Below are positions 19,755-28,819 of a DNA stretch of 64,000 bases, piece after piece. Position 1 is the first letter of the stretch; the number at the start of each line of letters is the position of its first letter. The notes under the pieces are model-generated. The model was not told the DNA's origin and ran no database searches. It was given only the letters and a program-made list of their open reading frames with translations. Source of the DNA: Pirellulales bacterium (GTDB lineage: Bacteria > Planctomycetota > Planctomycetia > Pirellulales > Lacipirellulaceae); assembly GCA_020849945.1 (NCBI GenBank), contig JADZFK010000097.1, positions 1 to 64,000 on the forward strand, given 5' to 3'. Position numbers and translations under genes: made by a program.

Positions 19755-20023
19755 TACTTCAATCTACGCTTTCTTTTGCGGCGAGGCGAGTGCTTCGCGG
19801 CATCTCGCTCGATACGGGGGAGTTGGCGAGGGGCTGGGGCCGAAACTCCGCTTGCCGACTCGACGCTACCATCGCTACGATCCGGTTGCTTCGATCAACC
19901 CGCGCGGCCGAACGACCCTCGTAGCCGGGCGTTGCGAGACGGTTCTGCCAATGAAAGCGGGATGCCGGATGGCCGGTAGGCATCGGCGGAAGGCGATGGT
20001 GATGCGACGTGAAGCGATGGTGA

Positions 20024-20048
20024 AACCGCCGTCTTCCGCCGGCGGCTA
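20024..20048. repeat. GC-rich hairpin repeat copy
   Basis: AACCGCCGTCTTCCGCCGGCGGCTA; near-identical to 52105-52129. Confidence 0.65.
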
Positions 20049-20190
20049 GATGGCTCGATATTGTTCGCTCGTGAATATCTGGACGGCTTCAGATTGAGGT
20101 GGGGCGGGTTCGCGGAGTTTCCGTATGCGGTAGGGATGAGCAGGTGTTTGGAAGACCGGTTCGTTGCTGTTGCGGGAGAAGTGCCACGGG

Positions 20191-21111
20191 ATGAAAGTTG
20201 TACGCGGGAAGAAAGCGTTGGTTTCGGGCGCGGCCTCGGGAATTGGGCGTGCGATTGCGCTTCGTTTGGCGGCCGAGGGCGTGCATCTGTTTCTAATCGA
20301 TGTGGACGATGCTGGGCTCGCGCAAGCGGCCATCGAAGCAAGTGTGGGGGGCGTGGAAGTTATCACGCGTCACTGCGACTTATCCGAGCGACACGACATC
20401 AGCGCCACGGTGTTTGAGGTACTGGAACGGTGGGGAGGTGTTGATATCCTTGTGAACAACGCTGGGATTACCTACTTCGGCAAGACCGATCACATGGCTG
20501 CGGAGCATTGGGACAGGCTGCTTCAGATCAATCTGCTGGCCCACGTGCAAATGACCCGCGAGTTGCTTCCTTCGCTTCTCGAGCGTCCCGATGGCCACGT
20601 GCTGAACGTGTGCAGCATCTTGGGGCTAGTAGGGATGCCGATGGTGACGGCTTACTGTACCTCGAAGTTTGCGATGGTGGGTTTTAGCGAATCGCTGCGA
20701 AGTGAGTTTGGCCGGCAGGGCCTTGGCGTAACGGCCTTGTGCCCGGGGTTTGTTAACACGAAATTGTTTACGAGCGCGCCTCTGGAAGGCGAAGCCAGCG
20801 AGCACAAGGTACCGCCGCAGTCGATTACGACGACGCCCGAACGCGTGGCGGAGGCGGCGTTACGGGCCATTTATCGGAACCGGCGAATGGTGGTGATGGG
20901 GCCGTTTGCCCGGTTTTTGCACGGGATCAAATGGCTTGCTCCGTGGTTGCTCGACGCGGTATTTCATCGGGGTCGCCGCAAGTGCATTGCACGGAAAGAA
21001 AAAGAAGCTGCCGCGGAGGTGGCTCGGCACCGCATTTCATCGCCGAGTTGCGATTGCCCTGGTTCAAGCGTTCCGCTTGCTTTGAATGAACTGCCCCGAA
21101 TCTCCGCATGA
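20191..21111 (+). CDS. SDR family NAD(P)-dependent oxidoreductase
   Basis: ALVSGAASGIGRAIALRLA; LVNNAGITYFG; YCTSKFAMVGF. Confidence 0.9.
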   Translation: MKVVRGKKALVSGAASGIGRAIALRLAAEGVHLFLIDVDDAGLAQAAIEASVGGVEVITRHCDLSERHDISATVFEVLERWGGVDILVNNAGITYFGKTDHMAAEHWDRLLQINLLAHVQMTRELLPSLLERPDGHVLNVCSILGLVGMPMVTAYCTSKFAMVGFSESLRSEFGRQGLGVTALCPGFVNTKLFTSAPLEGEASEHKVPPQSITTTPERVAEAALRAIYRNRRMVVMGPFARFLHGIKWLAPWLLDAVFHRGRRKCIARKEKEAAAEVARHRISSPSCDCPGSSVPLALNELPRISA

Positions 21112-21267
21112 TCGTTACGACCGGCACTATCGAAAATCCTTGTAAGGTTCGGTTGCTGTTCTTGCGGCAAGACCTATCTTTGTCGAGCGAAAGCCGACGA
21201 TTCTGGGATTCGCCAAGTGGCGAACGTCGTGGGCTTATCCATGCGTATGCATAGGGAGTTAGAAGTC

Positions 21268-21696
21268 ATGGGATATTTTCGGATTGCGTTGATCGTGGCC
21301 GCGTTGGCAGTTCCCGCCACAGCAAAGGCTACCTTGTTCGCCGGTCGCGGTTGCTGCGGCGGTGATTGCGGTTGCTGCGCCGGTTGCGGCGCGCATGGCT
21401 GCTGCGGTTCGTTTGGCGGCCTCTTCCACGGCTGCCGCAACACGTGTGGCTGCGGCCTGTTGGGTCGTTGCCATCGCGCTTGGTGCTGCGGTTGCGAAAG
21501 CTGCTGCGGTTGCGATTCCTGCTGTTCCTGCTGCGGTTGCACGACCTGCGAATGCGGTTGTGGCTGCGGTGGCAGTGGCGAAGTTGCGCCGAGCCAATCG
21601 GCTGCCGCACCGGCGACCCCCGAGGTTGCTCCCGCGACGACCGACGAACAGAAGGCCGCCGAGAAGGCTGCCAGCGAAGCGGCTCCGAAGAAGTAA
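21268..21696 (+). CDS. Secreted cysteine/glycine-rich small protein
   Basis: Signal peptide MGYFRIALIVAALAVPATAKA followed by a tract with about 27 Cys in about 80 residues. Confidence 0.7.
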   Translation: MGYFRIALIVAALAVPATAKATLFAGRGCCGGDCGCCAGCGAHGCCGSFGGLFHGCRNTCGCGLLGRCHRAWCCGCESCCGCDSCCSCCGCTTCECGCGCGGSGEVAPSQSAAAPATPEVAPATTDEQKAAEKAASEAAPKK

Positions 21697-21777
21697 GGCA
21701 TTTAGGGCCATTGCCTTGTCGGAGCGTTGGGGGATTGAATCCCTGCAACGACCGGCATCAACAGCCCTCAAGCTCAT

Positions 21778-21813
21778 CAGGCCCGCAAGGTCATCTACGA
21801 CCTTGCGGGCCTG
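21778..21813. terminator. Strong 15-bp perfect stem-loop after the Cys-rich gene
   Basis: CAGGCCCGCAAGGTC-ATCTAC-GACCTTGCGGGCCTG followed by TTTGAGTTT. Confidence 0.65.
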
Positions 21814-21924
21814 TTTGAGTTTGCCCCGCAACCATTGCATGGCCTGCGAATGCTTGTTGGCGAATGCACGACATAGGAACTCGCGCCATTGCCAAGCGAG
21901 CTAATGGGGTTGCAGCTGTTCGTC

Positions 21925-22890
21925 CTACTGTTTGTTGGCGTAGTCGTTCGATGCCTTCTTCAAACGTTCGGTCTTCCAGATACCCGGATGAACGATGAGC
22001 CGATAGCGGAGCCGAAACTCGTCGTGTGCCTTGAGCGAGTAGGGTTTGTCGGCGAGGAAAGCGGGATTCAGGTACGACATGTTGGAACGAATGGCGTACC
22101 ACGGGGTTGGGGCTCGCGGGTTTTCGGAATGGGCGAGAATGGCGATGCCTGCCGGTTGATTGTTGAGTTTGCCGTGATAATCGAATGCCTGGCCCGCAGA
22201 GCGATGAATGCCGTCTTTATCGTAGGAGGCCGGCCCGCGTTCGGTGACGGCTTCTCGCTCGGAAAGGTTTTTGGCAAAACGGACCGACAAGCCCGCATAG
22301 CCGCCCCAGGGCACGCCATTCGGATCCGGGGGAATCGGAGTGCGATCGAAGACGACATCTTGCTCCCCGGCTCGAAACGTTGCGTCCCAGTCGAAATGGT
22401 ACTGCCCATCGCTGTTGGGGGATGAAACCTCGATGATCCGCTTCTCGTAAACGACCGGATCGGCGCCCCCCACGGTGTAGAGGATATCCATTTCGATCCT
22501 TGCGGAGCCGTCTGGGCTCGTCGCCACTTTCGGAGCATTCCAAGTCGTTTCTCCCAGTTTCGGGTTGGTTCGATTGACGGTCTCCCAGTAATGCGTACCG
22601 TTGATGGTCTTCCACGAGAACCATAGGCCATGATGCCAAGCATGGTCGGGAGGTTCGTTCCAAGTCAGCGATTCTCCGGAGACGAGGGCCACGGGATCAA
22701 AGAAAGGCTTGGGCCGCTCGCTCGAAAAATTGAACTTCCAGACGATGCCATGCTCGCCGATCAATGCCAGGGAACTTCCAGGGGCCGTTTCCCAGCGGAA
22801 TTGGCTTTCCGCAAAGCTTGCCAAGGCGAAGCTGCCTACGAGGAGCAGCGTTGCAATCGTTACGAGGGATCGAAAGGCTTGACTTGTCAT
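21925..22890 (-). CDS. DUF6807/PmoA-like family exported protein
   Basis: PDHAWHHGLWFSWKTINGTHYWE; YAGLSVRFAKN; leader peptide at N-terminus. Confidence 0.75.
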   Translation of the reverse strand: MTSQAFRSLVTIATLLLVGSFALASFAESQFRWETAPGSSLALIGEHGIVWKFNFSSERPKPFFDPVALVSGESLTWNEPPDHAWHHGLWFSWKTINGTHYWETVNRTNPKLGETTWNAPKVATSPDGSARIEMDILYTVGGADPVVYEKRIIEVSSPNSDGQYHFDWDATFRAGEQDVVFDRTPIPPDPNGVPWGGYAGLSVRFAKNLSEREAVTERGPASYDKDGIHRSAGQAFDYHGKLNNQPAGIAILAHSENPRAPTPWYAIRSNMSYLNPAFLADKPYSLKAHDEFRLRYRLIVHPGIWKTERLKKASNDYANKQ

Positions 22891-22929
22891 GCTGGGTACG
22901 TCTCCATGAAGGGAGTTAAGTATAACGGT

Positions 22930-23036
22930 TGCACATTTTTGGAACTACGAACAACGCAATGGGCATGAATACCCGAAGTGTAAGATGGAATTCCGTCAAC
23001 CCCGGTAGATGGCATGGTCGGTGAACCCGCTGGTTA
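22930..23036. repeat. Dispersed intergenic repeat, copy 2 (paired with 5390-5500)
   Basis: See the copy 1 alignment. Confidence 0.65.
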
Positions 23037-23068
23037 GGATACGGTAAGAACAACCAGAGGGCCATCCG

Positions 23069-24511
23069 TTAACCGGTGGAAGCTTCGAGAGCATGGCCGC
23101 CCGTTTCACGAATACATTTCAAGACGAAGAAGAACGATATGGCGGCAAACAGGGAGAACACAAAGTAAGCATTGCCAAGTCCGAAGGTTTTTAGCAGCCA
23201 AGGAAACGACATGGTGATTGCGAAATTGGCCATCCACAGGGCAAAAGTTGCCAGTGCCATTGCGCTGCCCCGGATTTGGTTCGAAAACATTTCGCTGAGG
23301 ACGACCCAAGCGCAAGGTCCCCATGTCGATCCGAAAGCGAGAATAAAGGCGTGGGCGGCAACGAGGGCAATTACAGCTTGATTCATGGTGAGGGTAATAT
23401 GGCCTGCCGCGTTATTGGTGCTGGCAGCAAAAGTGAAAGCGACCGTGGATAGGCACACCGTCATGGCGGCAGCGCCCCATAACAAGAGTGGGCGTCGCCC
23501 AATCTTGTCGATGAGGGCCATCGCAAGAAAAGTCGAAGCGATATTGATCACGCCGCTAATCACGTTGATCAAAAGGGAGTTGTTTTCGGAGAAACCAGCC
23601 GCCTGCCATAATGTTGCGCCATAATAGAAAATGACGTTGATGCCGGAAAGTTGTTGCAGAGCCGCCAGCAAGATGCCGATCCACACAACGCCACGGAGGC
23701 GGTGCGTTTTGGGATCAAGAAGATCATGTAGGTTAGGTTGTTTGTGCTCGGTAAAGCTTTGTCGGATGGAATCCAGTAGAGACTGGGCTTCCGTAGGGGT
23801 GGCCAAGCGGCTGAGCACTTGCCGTGCTTCGTCGTCGCGGCGTTGAGCAGCTAAGAACCGCGGCGATTCTGGGACAGCCATAAGAAGAAAGAAATAAAGA
23901 ACGCATGGAACACATTCGGCCCAGTACATCCAGGACCAGGCAGGCTGCCCCAATAGCCAGATATTTTTTGCCCCGCCAGAAGCAGCGGCGATGGCAAAGT
24001 TGCTAAAAAAGGCAACGAAGATGCCAAGCACAATCGCGAGTTGCTGCAGCGAGGTGAGACGGCCTCGCAACTTTGCCGGAGAGATTTCGGCGATGTAAGC
24101 GGGAGCAACGACGCTCGCCGCGCCAACCGCCACACCGCCGATGAGGCGGTAGATTACGAACTCGGGTGACGTTTTGGACCACCCTGAACCAAGTGCGCTG
24201 ATGAAGAATATGACGGCCGAAATGAGCAATACCGGGCGACGGCCGATCCTGTCGGCAATCGTGCCGGACGCTAGCGCACCTGTGGCGCAGCCCAGTAACA
24301 TCGAGGCAACTGAAAAGCCGGATCCGATCGAGCTTGAATGAAAAGCCGCCTGAATTGCTTCGACGGTTCCATTGATTACTGCGCTATCGAAGCCAAACAA
24401 AAACCCACCCACTGCCGCCACGACGGAGAAGAAAATTACGTGGTTGATCCTGTCGGTCGTGTGAACAGCATTCAGCGACGAACCTGCGTCGTGATGAGGA
24501 GGATCGTTCAT
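23069..24511 (-). CDS. Sugar porter family MFS transporter
   Basis: GFLFGFDSAVINGTVEAIQ; DRIGRRPVLLISA; VPESPRFLAAQRR; QQLSGINVIFYYG. ATGA overlap with the upstream gene stop. Confidence 0.92.
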   Translation of the reverse strand: MNDPPHHDAGSSLNAVHTTDRINHVIFFSVVAAVGGFLFGFDSAVINGTVEAIQAAFHSSSIGSGFSVASMLLGCATGALASGTIADRIGRRPVLLISAVIFFISALGSGWSKTSPEFVIYRLIGGVAVGAASVVAPAYIAEISPAKLRGRLTSLQQLAIVLGIFVAFFSNFAIAAASGGAKNIWLLGQPAWSWMYWAECVPCVLYFFLLMAVPESPRFLAAQRRDDEARQVLSRLATPTEAQSLLDSIRQSFTEHKQPNLHDLLDPKTHRLRGVVWIGILLAALQQLSGINVIFYYGATLWQAAGFSENNSLLINVISGVINIASTFLAMALIDKIGRRPLLLWGAAAMTVCLSTVAFTFAASTNNAAGHITLTMNQAVIALVAAHAFILAFGSTWGPCAWVVLSEMFSNQIRGSAMALATFALWMANFAITMSFPWLLKTFGLGNAYFVFSLFAAISFFFVLKCIRETGGHALEASTG

Positions 24512-25287
24512 GGCACGAAGTCCTTCCAAAATGTGGCGGCGAGCGCGGGCTGGGGGACAAAGTCGAACCGGTTATGCTGCTCGATGAATTGTCGGTAAAT
24601 CGGGGTGCCGCGTTGAAGCCCCAAGTATGAGTAGTCGGCCGGGGCCTTGGTGCACAAATCTTGGGAGGAAAAGGTCGGATTTTGCTGCCATTGAATTCGG
24701 CCAGAAGGCCCCAAGATTGGAAACCAGGCGAGTCCGCCGTGTGCACGAACGCCTTCGTAGACAAAGCCGTAATCGCGGTCACACCACGCCCCGAACACCA
24801 AAGGTTGTTCTGAATCAGCGCTGATGGTTGCATGGGCCCAGCCTGGCGGAACGATGACAACATCTCCGCGACCGGCCTCAACGGCAAAACAACGACCGGG
24901 GTCATCTCGGTCGAACTCTTGCATGAGAACGACGGCCTGGCCACTCCAAATCTCGTACACCTCCGGTGTCGACCAACCGTTGCGTGGAGACGGTTTGTGG
25001 ACATGCCCTTGCGACCGCACCGGCTCGTATCCCAATCGACCGGCCGCGTACGCGACGGCCCCAAACAAGAGGTTGCGTTCGACCAATTGCTGGCGATCTT
25101 CGATTCGGCCCACATCCATCGCGATGGCATAGACAGGATCGGGACCCATGCAGTTCGGGTCGAGCAAACTTTGACGAATGCTGTCGAGAGACCGAAGTTC
25201 GATCTTGGGACCGAAGCAGCCAGGCCCATACGAGAAGCCCAGAGGCAAGGTCGATGGCACGATATTGAATCCTGGATCGACTTCCAT
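24508..25287 (-). CDS. Cupin-type glucose-6-phosphate isomerase family protein
   Basis: QGHVHKPSPRNGWSTPEVYEIWSGQAVVLMQ...VVIVPPGWAHATIS. Confidence 0.75.
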   Translation of the reverse strand: MEVDPGFNIVPSTLPLGFSYGPGCFGPKIELRSLDSIRQSLLDPNCMGPDPVYAIAMDVGRIEDRQQLVERNLLFGAVAYAAGRLGYEPVRSQGHVHKPSPRNGWSTPEVYEIWSGQAVVLMQEFDRDDPGRCFAVEAGRGDVVIVPPGWAHATISADSEQPLVFGAWCDRDYGFVYEGVRAHGGLAWFPILGPSGRIQWQQNPTFSSQDLCTKAPADYSYLGLQRGTPIYRQFIEQHNRFDFVPQPALAATFWKDFVP

Positions 25288-25297
25288 CGTTGTGCCT

Positions 25298-27055
25298 TCA
25301 AGTGCGAACGTAAGCTTTGATCGTAGCGTATTCCGATCCGGCCGACGGACCGGACGGGCGGATGGAATACGCTCCGACCCCAGCTGGGACGATGAACGTT
25401 TCGGCATAATGGACGATAAACGGATCGAACGCGGCGCTGGGGCTTTCGACCACAATCTCCTCACCTTCAACAAGGTTGAGGACATTGACGCCGCCCCGCG
25501 TGTCGTGACGAACCGGACCAGTGAACCAATGACGGCGGGTTTCAATGAACTCGCATTCATGTAGGCCCGTGCGTTCTTCGCGCCAGCCGTCTCCGGCGGC
25601 AACTACTTCGACACGATTGATGAGGTTCTTCCTGACCCAGTCGGCCGTTCGATTCCATTGGACGTTTGCAATCGCGTGGTCCAGATGAACGGGCCGAGGT
25701 TGGCCATCGAGGCCGAGGCGGCCCCAGTCCCACATTTTGAAAGTGAAAATGTACGGGGTTGCGCTGACCTCGAGCACCATGCAATTTTTTCCGGAGCAGT
25801 GGACCGTGCCCGCTGGAATCAGAAAGTGGTCATGTTTTTGTGCGGGCCATTGTGCCACATACTTCTCGGCCGGGAAGGGGCGGTCGGCCGATGCTTGAGC
25901 GGCTCGAAGGTCGCGCACGACGGCAGCCGGGTCAACCTCATTGTTGAAACCCAGGAACACGGAGGCGGCATCGCCGGTATCGAGCATGTAGTAGCTTTCA
26001 TCCTGCGTGTAGTGCATGCCAAAAGCCTGCCGGATGTACTCGGAAAGCGGATGCACCTGGAAGCTTAAGTTGCCGCCGTCCATTGTATCGAGAAAGTCGA
26101 ACCGGATGGGGAATTCGCGGCCGAACCTGGCGTGAACCTTTTCTCCAAGTAGTTCGATTGGATGTTGGTGGACCAGGTTGATGGAGGGGACTTCAAAGTG
26201 AATACCCCCCATATCGAACAACAAGCTGTTTTCTTCCGGAACGCAATCGAAGCACCAGCCGAAATTAGCAACACCACGGTCTAAGTCGCAAACTTCTTTC
26301 ATCCACTGCCCACCCCACGGCGCGGGGTCGAAGAAGGGAACAACCCGAAAGGGCCGGTTGGCAGTGCGTTGAAGGCCTTTGCGCAACGAGTGGCCGGCGA
26401 GCAGTTTGGGCGAATTAGCCGTGTTCGTATCGAGAAAGAAGTCCACATCGTTGAACAGTTGCGCTTTGTGCCGATCGGCAACGCGCCATTCGATAAAGTA
26501 ACTTCGTTTGTACTTCCGAAAGAAATCTTCGTCGCTATTCTCGGCACCCCAGTTGCTGAGTCCCCTTCGATAGCGGAGTTGAATTTCCCAGCGGGCCATA
26601 TCGGCAAAGACGAGGCACGCCCCCCGGGCGACCAGCGACGCACCGACGCCGCAAATCAGCAATAAACCGTCCGACCACGATTCCGCAATTCGGCGAGCTT
26701 CATCGAGTTTTTCGGCATCGAAGAACTCGACAAGTTCGTGGCAAGTAAGCACGCCAAAGATGCGATCGTCCGTCAGGTAACGCTCGATCAGTGACCGCAC
26801 TTGTACTTCGCTCTTTTTGATGTCGAGCGTATTGATAACGTGTGCGGGGTTCAGATAGCGGACTAATTCCTTCAGCACTTCGCGGTCATCGACACCTGGA
26901 TACGTGTCGACTGTTAGAATGTTCCGCCGGCGATCGGCCTGCCGAAGGAACTCTTGCAGATGGTTGGCGATGGCCGCGTAGCCACCGTGCAGTTGATCCG
27001 CCTGGTCGTCTAGGCGAATCGTTGGGAATTTGTCGTAGTTCGATTTGCGCGGCAC
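25298..27055 (-). CDS. Class I mannose-6-phosphate isomerase-like protein with N-terminal extra domain
   Basis: C-terminal GGNLSFQVHPLSEYIRQAFG...DESYYMLDT...HDHFLIPAGTVHCSGKNCMVLEVSATPYIFTFKMWDWGR. GTG start inferred, 1 nt after the ROK gene stop. Confidence 0.75.
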   Translation of the reverse strand: MPRKSNYDKFPTIRLDDQADQLHGGYAAIANHLQEFLRQADRRRNILTVDTYPGVDDREVLKELVRYLNPAHVINTLDIKKSEVQVRSLIERYLTDDRIFGVLTCHELVEFFDAEKLDEARRIAESWSDGLLLICGVGASLVARGACLVFADMARWEIQLRYRRGLSNWGAENSDEDFFRKYKRSYFIEWRVADRHKAQLFNDVDFFLDTNTANSPKLLAGHSLRKGLQRTANRPFRVVPFFDPAPWGGQWMKEVCDLDRGVANFGWCFDCVPEENSLLFDMGGIHFEVPSINLVHQHPIELLGEKVHARFGREFPIRFDFLDTMDGGNLSFQVHPLSEYIRQAFGMHYTQDESYYMLDTGDAASVFLGFNNEVDPAAVVRDLRAAQASADRPFPAEKYVAQWPAQKHDHFLIPAGTVHCSGKNCMVLEVSATPYIFTFKMWDWGRLGLDGQPRPVHLDHAIANVQWNRTADWVRKNLINRVEVVAAGDGWREERTGLHECEFIETRRHWFTGPVRHDTRGGVNVLNLVEGEEIVVESPSAAFDPFIVHYAETFIVPAGVGAYSIRPSGPSAGSEYATIKAYVRT

Positions 27056-27056
27056 G

Positions 27057-28001
27057 CTAACTGCCCTTCCATTCGGCCAATAACGCTTCGCAGCCAAGCA
27101 GAGCCATGTGATCGGGATGGTGGGCGGCCACGATCTCAACTCTTCCCCATGTGGCGAACACATTCTCTTCGACGTAACCGCGAACGCGGGGGAGTATCAT
27201 GTCGGCACTTGCCATGACACCGCCACCGATGACGATGCGGTCGAGATCGAACGCTTGGATCATATTGACGCACATAGCGCCCCAAGTGTTGCACGCATGA
27301 TTTACCATGGCGATTGCCAAGTCGTCTTCGGCGGCGGCACAACGAAATACGGATTCATAATTCACTTCTGGTTCCGCAGCCAACTTGCTCGTTTCAAACT
27401 CGCGTGATTCGCGAGCCCGCGCCGCCAGCCCAATGCTACCCGTTTCGGCTTCCACGCAACCGTGCGCGCCACACACACAGCGATATCCCCCGATGCGAAT
27501 GATCATGTGGCCACAGAGATTGCCTGCTTGAAAGTGCGGGCCTCGCAAGAGCTTCCCCTGCGACATCACGCCAGAGCCGATTCCCGTTCCCAAAGTAATG
27601 ATGGCCACATTGTTCGATCCGCGGGCCGCGCCGTAGCTCCACTCACCCAAGAGAGCCAATCTCGCATCATTTTCCAACGCGACAGGGAGTCCGAATCGGG
27701 CGGTTCCCCAACGCTGCAAATCAATCCGCGGAGCGTCGGAGTATCGACCGTATTCGTTGAGCACGCGCCCGGAGGAGCCATCGACAAGCGCGGGGAAACC
27801 CATTCCAATGCCACGGCAACGCTGTGGCGTGGTCCCGACCGAGTTGCACAAGCGCACCAATCCGTCGGCGATTCTGTCTAGAGCTTGGCCGAGGCCCTGG
27901 TCGGATTGCGATGTGAGAACTTCGCTGGCCAGTAGGCGACCGTTTTCGACGACTCCGAGCTTGATCCGGGTGCCGCCCAAATCACAGGCCAGAACACTCA
28001 T
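27057..28001 (-). CDS. ROK family protein (sugar kinase)
   Basis: LACDLGGTRIKLGVV; IITLGTGIGSGVM; CVCGAHGCVEAE; IVIGGGV. Confidence 0.92.
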   Translation of the reverse strand: MSVLACDLGGTRIKLGVVENGRLLASEVLTSQSDQGLGQALDRIADGLVRLCNSVGTTPQRCRGIGMGFPALVDGSSGRVLNEYGRYSDAPRIDLQRWGTARFGLPVALENDARLALLGEWSYGAARGSNNVAIITLGTGIGSGVMSQGKLLRGPHFQAGNLCGHMIIRIGGYRCVCGAHGCVEAETGSIGLAARARESREFETSKLAAEPEVNYESVFRCAAAEDDLAIAMVNHACNTWGAMCVNMIQAFDLDRIVIGGGVMASADMILPRVRGYVEENVFATWGRVEIVAAHHPDHMALLGCEALLAEWKGS

Positions 28002-28030
28002 GGTTTCGCTCGCTGGAATTCGGATAGGCT

Positions 28031-28597
28031 TTACAACTCGCCGACTGGGATGAGTTGCGGAACACCGGCGAGTTCGCACAGGCGTGCTGAAAACCCGCGT
28101 TGAGCAATTGATTCGTAATCGTGGCCGGCATCGGCTGGCCAACATGCCCCAACGGCGAGGGTTGCGTTTCCGGTGTTGGCTAAGCGATGGGCCACTCGCC
28201 CAGGAACATAGTGGAGCGATCCTGGCATCAGGTGCTCGGCCCAACAGCGGCGGGTCTCGTCCATGAGAATCAATACCCCTTCACCGGTGATTCCCCAATA
28301 ATACTCGCCGCACTCGCGCTTGGCATGGAAGTGACCTTTGGTCATGAAGTATTCGTTGCCAACGCGCCCTGGCTGGAGAAATGACGTGCCAAAAAGCAGC
28401 CCACCGGTGGTGGACTCTGGCACACAAGTGTGCATTTCAACCCGGTAAACGACTTGGCCTTGATCGAGTTGTTGGCGGGCTTGTTCATCCGCATAGAGTC
28501 CGACCAGATCACCCACCCGCCGTTCGGTTCGGACTACATTCTGTCCGGAGAGAACTCCAGTCGACAACTCGACAAATGTTGAAGGTTGTGAAATCAT
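28031..28597 (-). CDS. Cupin-type glucose-6-phosphate isomerase family protein
   Basis: FMTKGHFHAKRECGEYYWGITGEGVLILMDE...HYVPGRVAHRLANTGNATL. Confidence 0.8.
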   Translation of the reverse strand: MISQPSTFVELSTGVLSGQNVVRTERRVGDLVGLYADEQARQQLDQGQVVYRVEMHTCVPESTTGGLLFGTSFLQPGRVGNEYFMTKGHFHAKRECGEYYWGITGEGVLILMDETRRCWAEHLMPGSLHYVPGRVAHRLANTGNATLAVGACWPADAGHDYESIAQRGFSARLCELAGVPQLIPVGEL

Positions 28598-28819
28598 GAC
28601 GCCGATCTTGGTAATCATGTATGAACATTACCGCATTGTTTCCGCCCGTCAATGGGTTTGGAGAAGATACGTTGAGCGTGGTAGTCCCTTCCGACCCGAA
28701 ACGGGTCGGCTTGGATGTGCAAGAGACGTAGCCTAGCCATTCTGGCAGGGTAAGAACGGAGGAAGCACCACTTGCCTGCTGAGGCCCCACTTGTTTGCGG
28801 GTGGTCCATCGGTCGGGGT

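Noticed and set aside
21362-21904. 180-aa Ala/Val-rich ORF overlapping the Cys-rich gene
   Set aside because: Alternative frame of the same repetitive TGC/GGT DNA; the Cys-rich frame has a signal peptide and sensible start.
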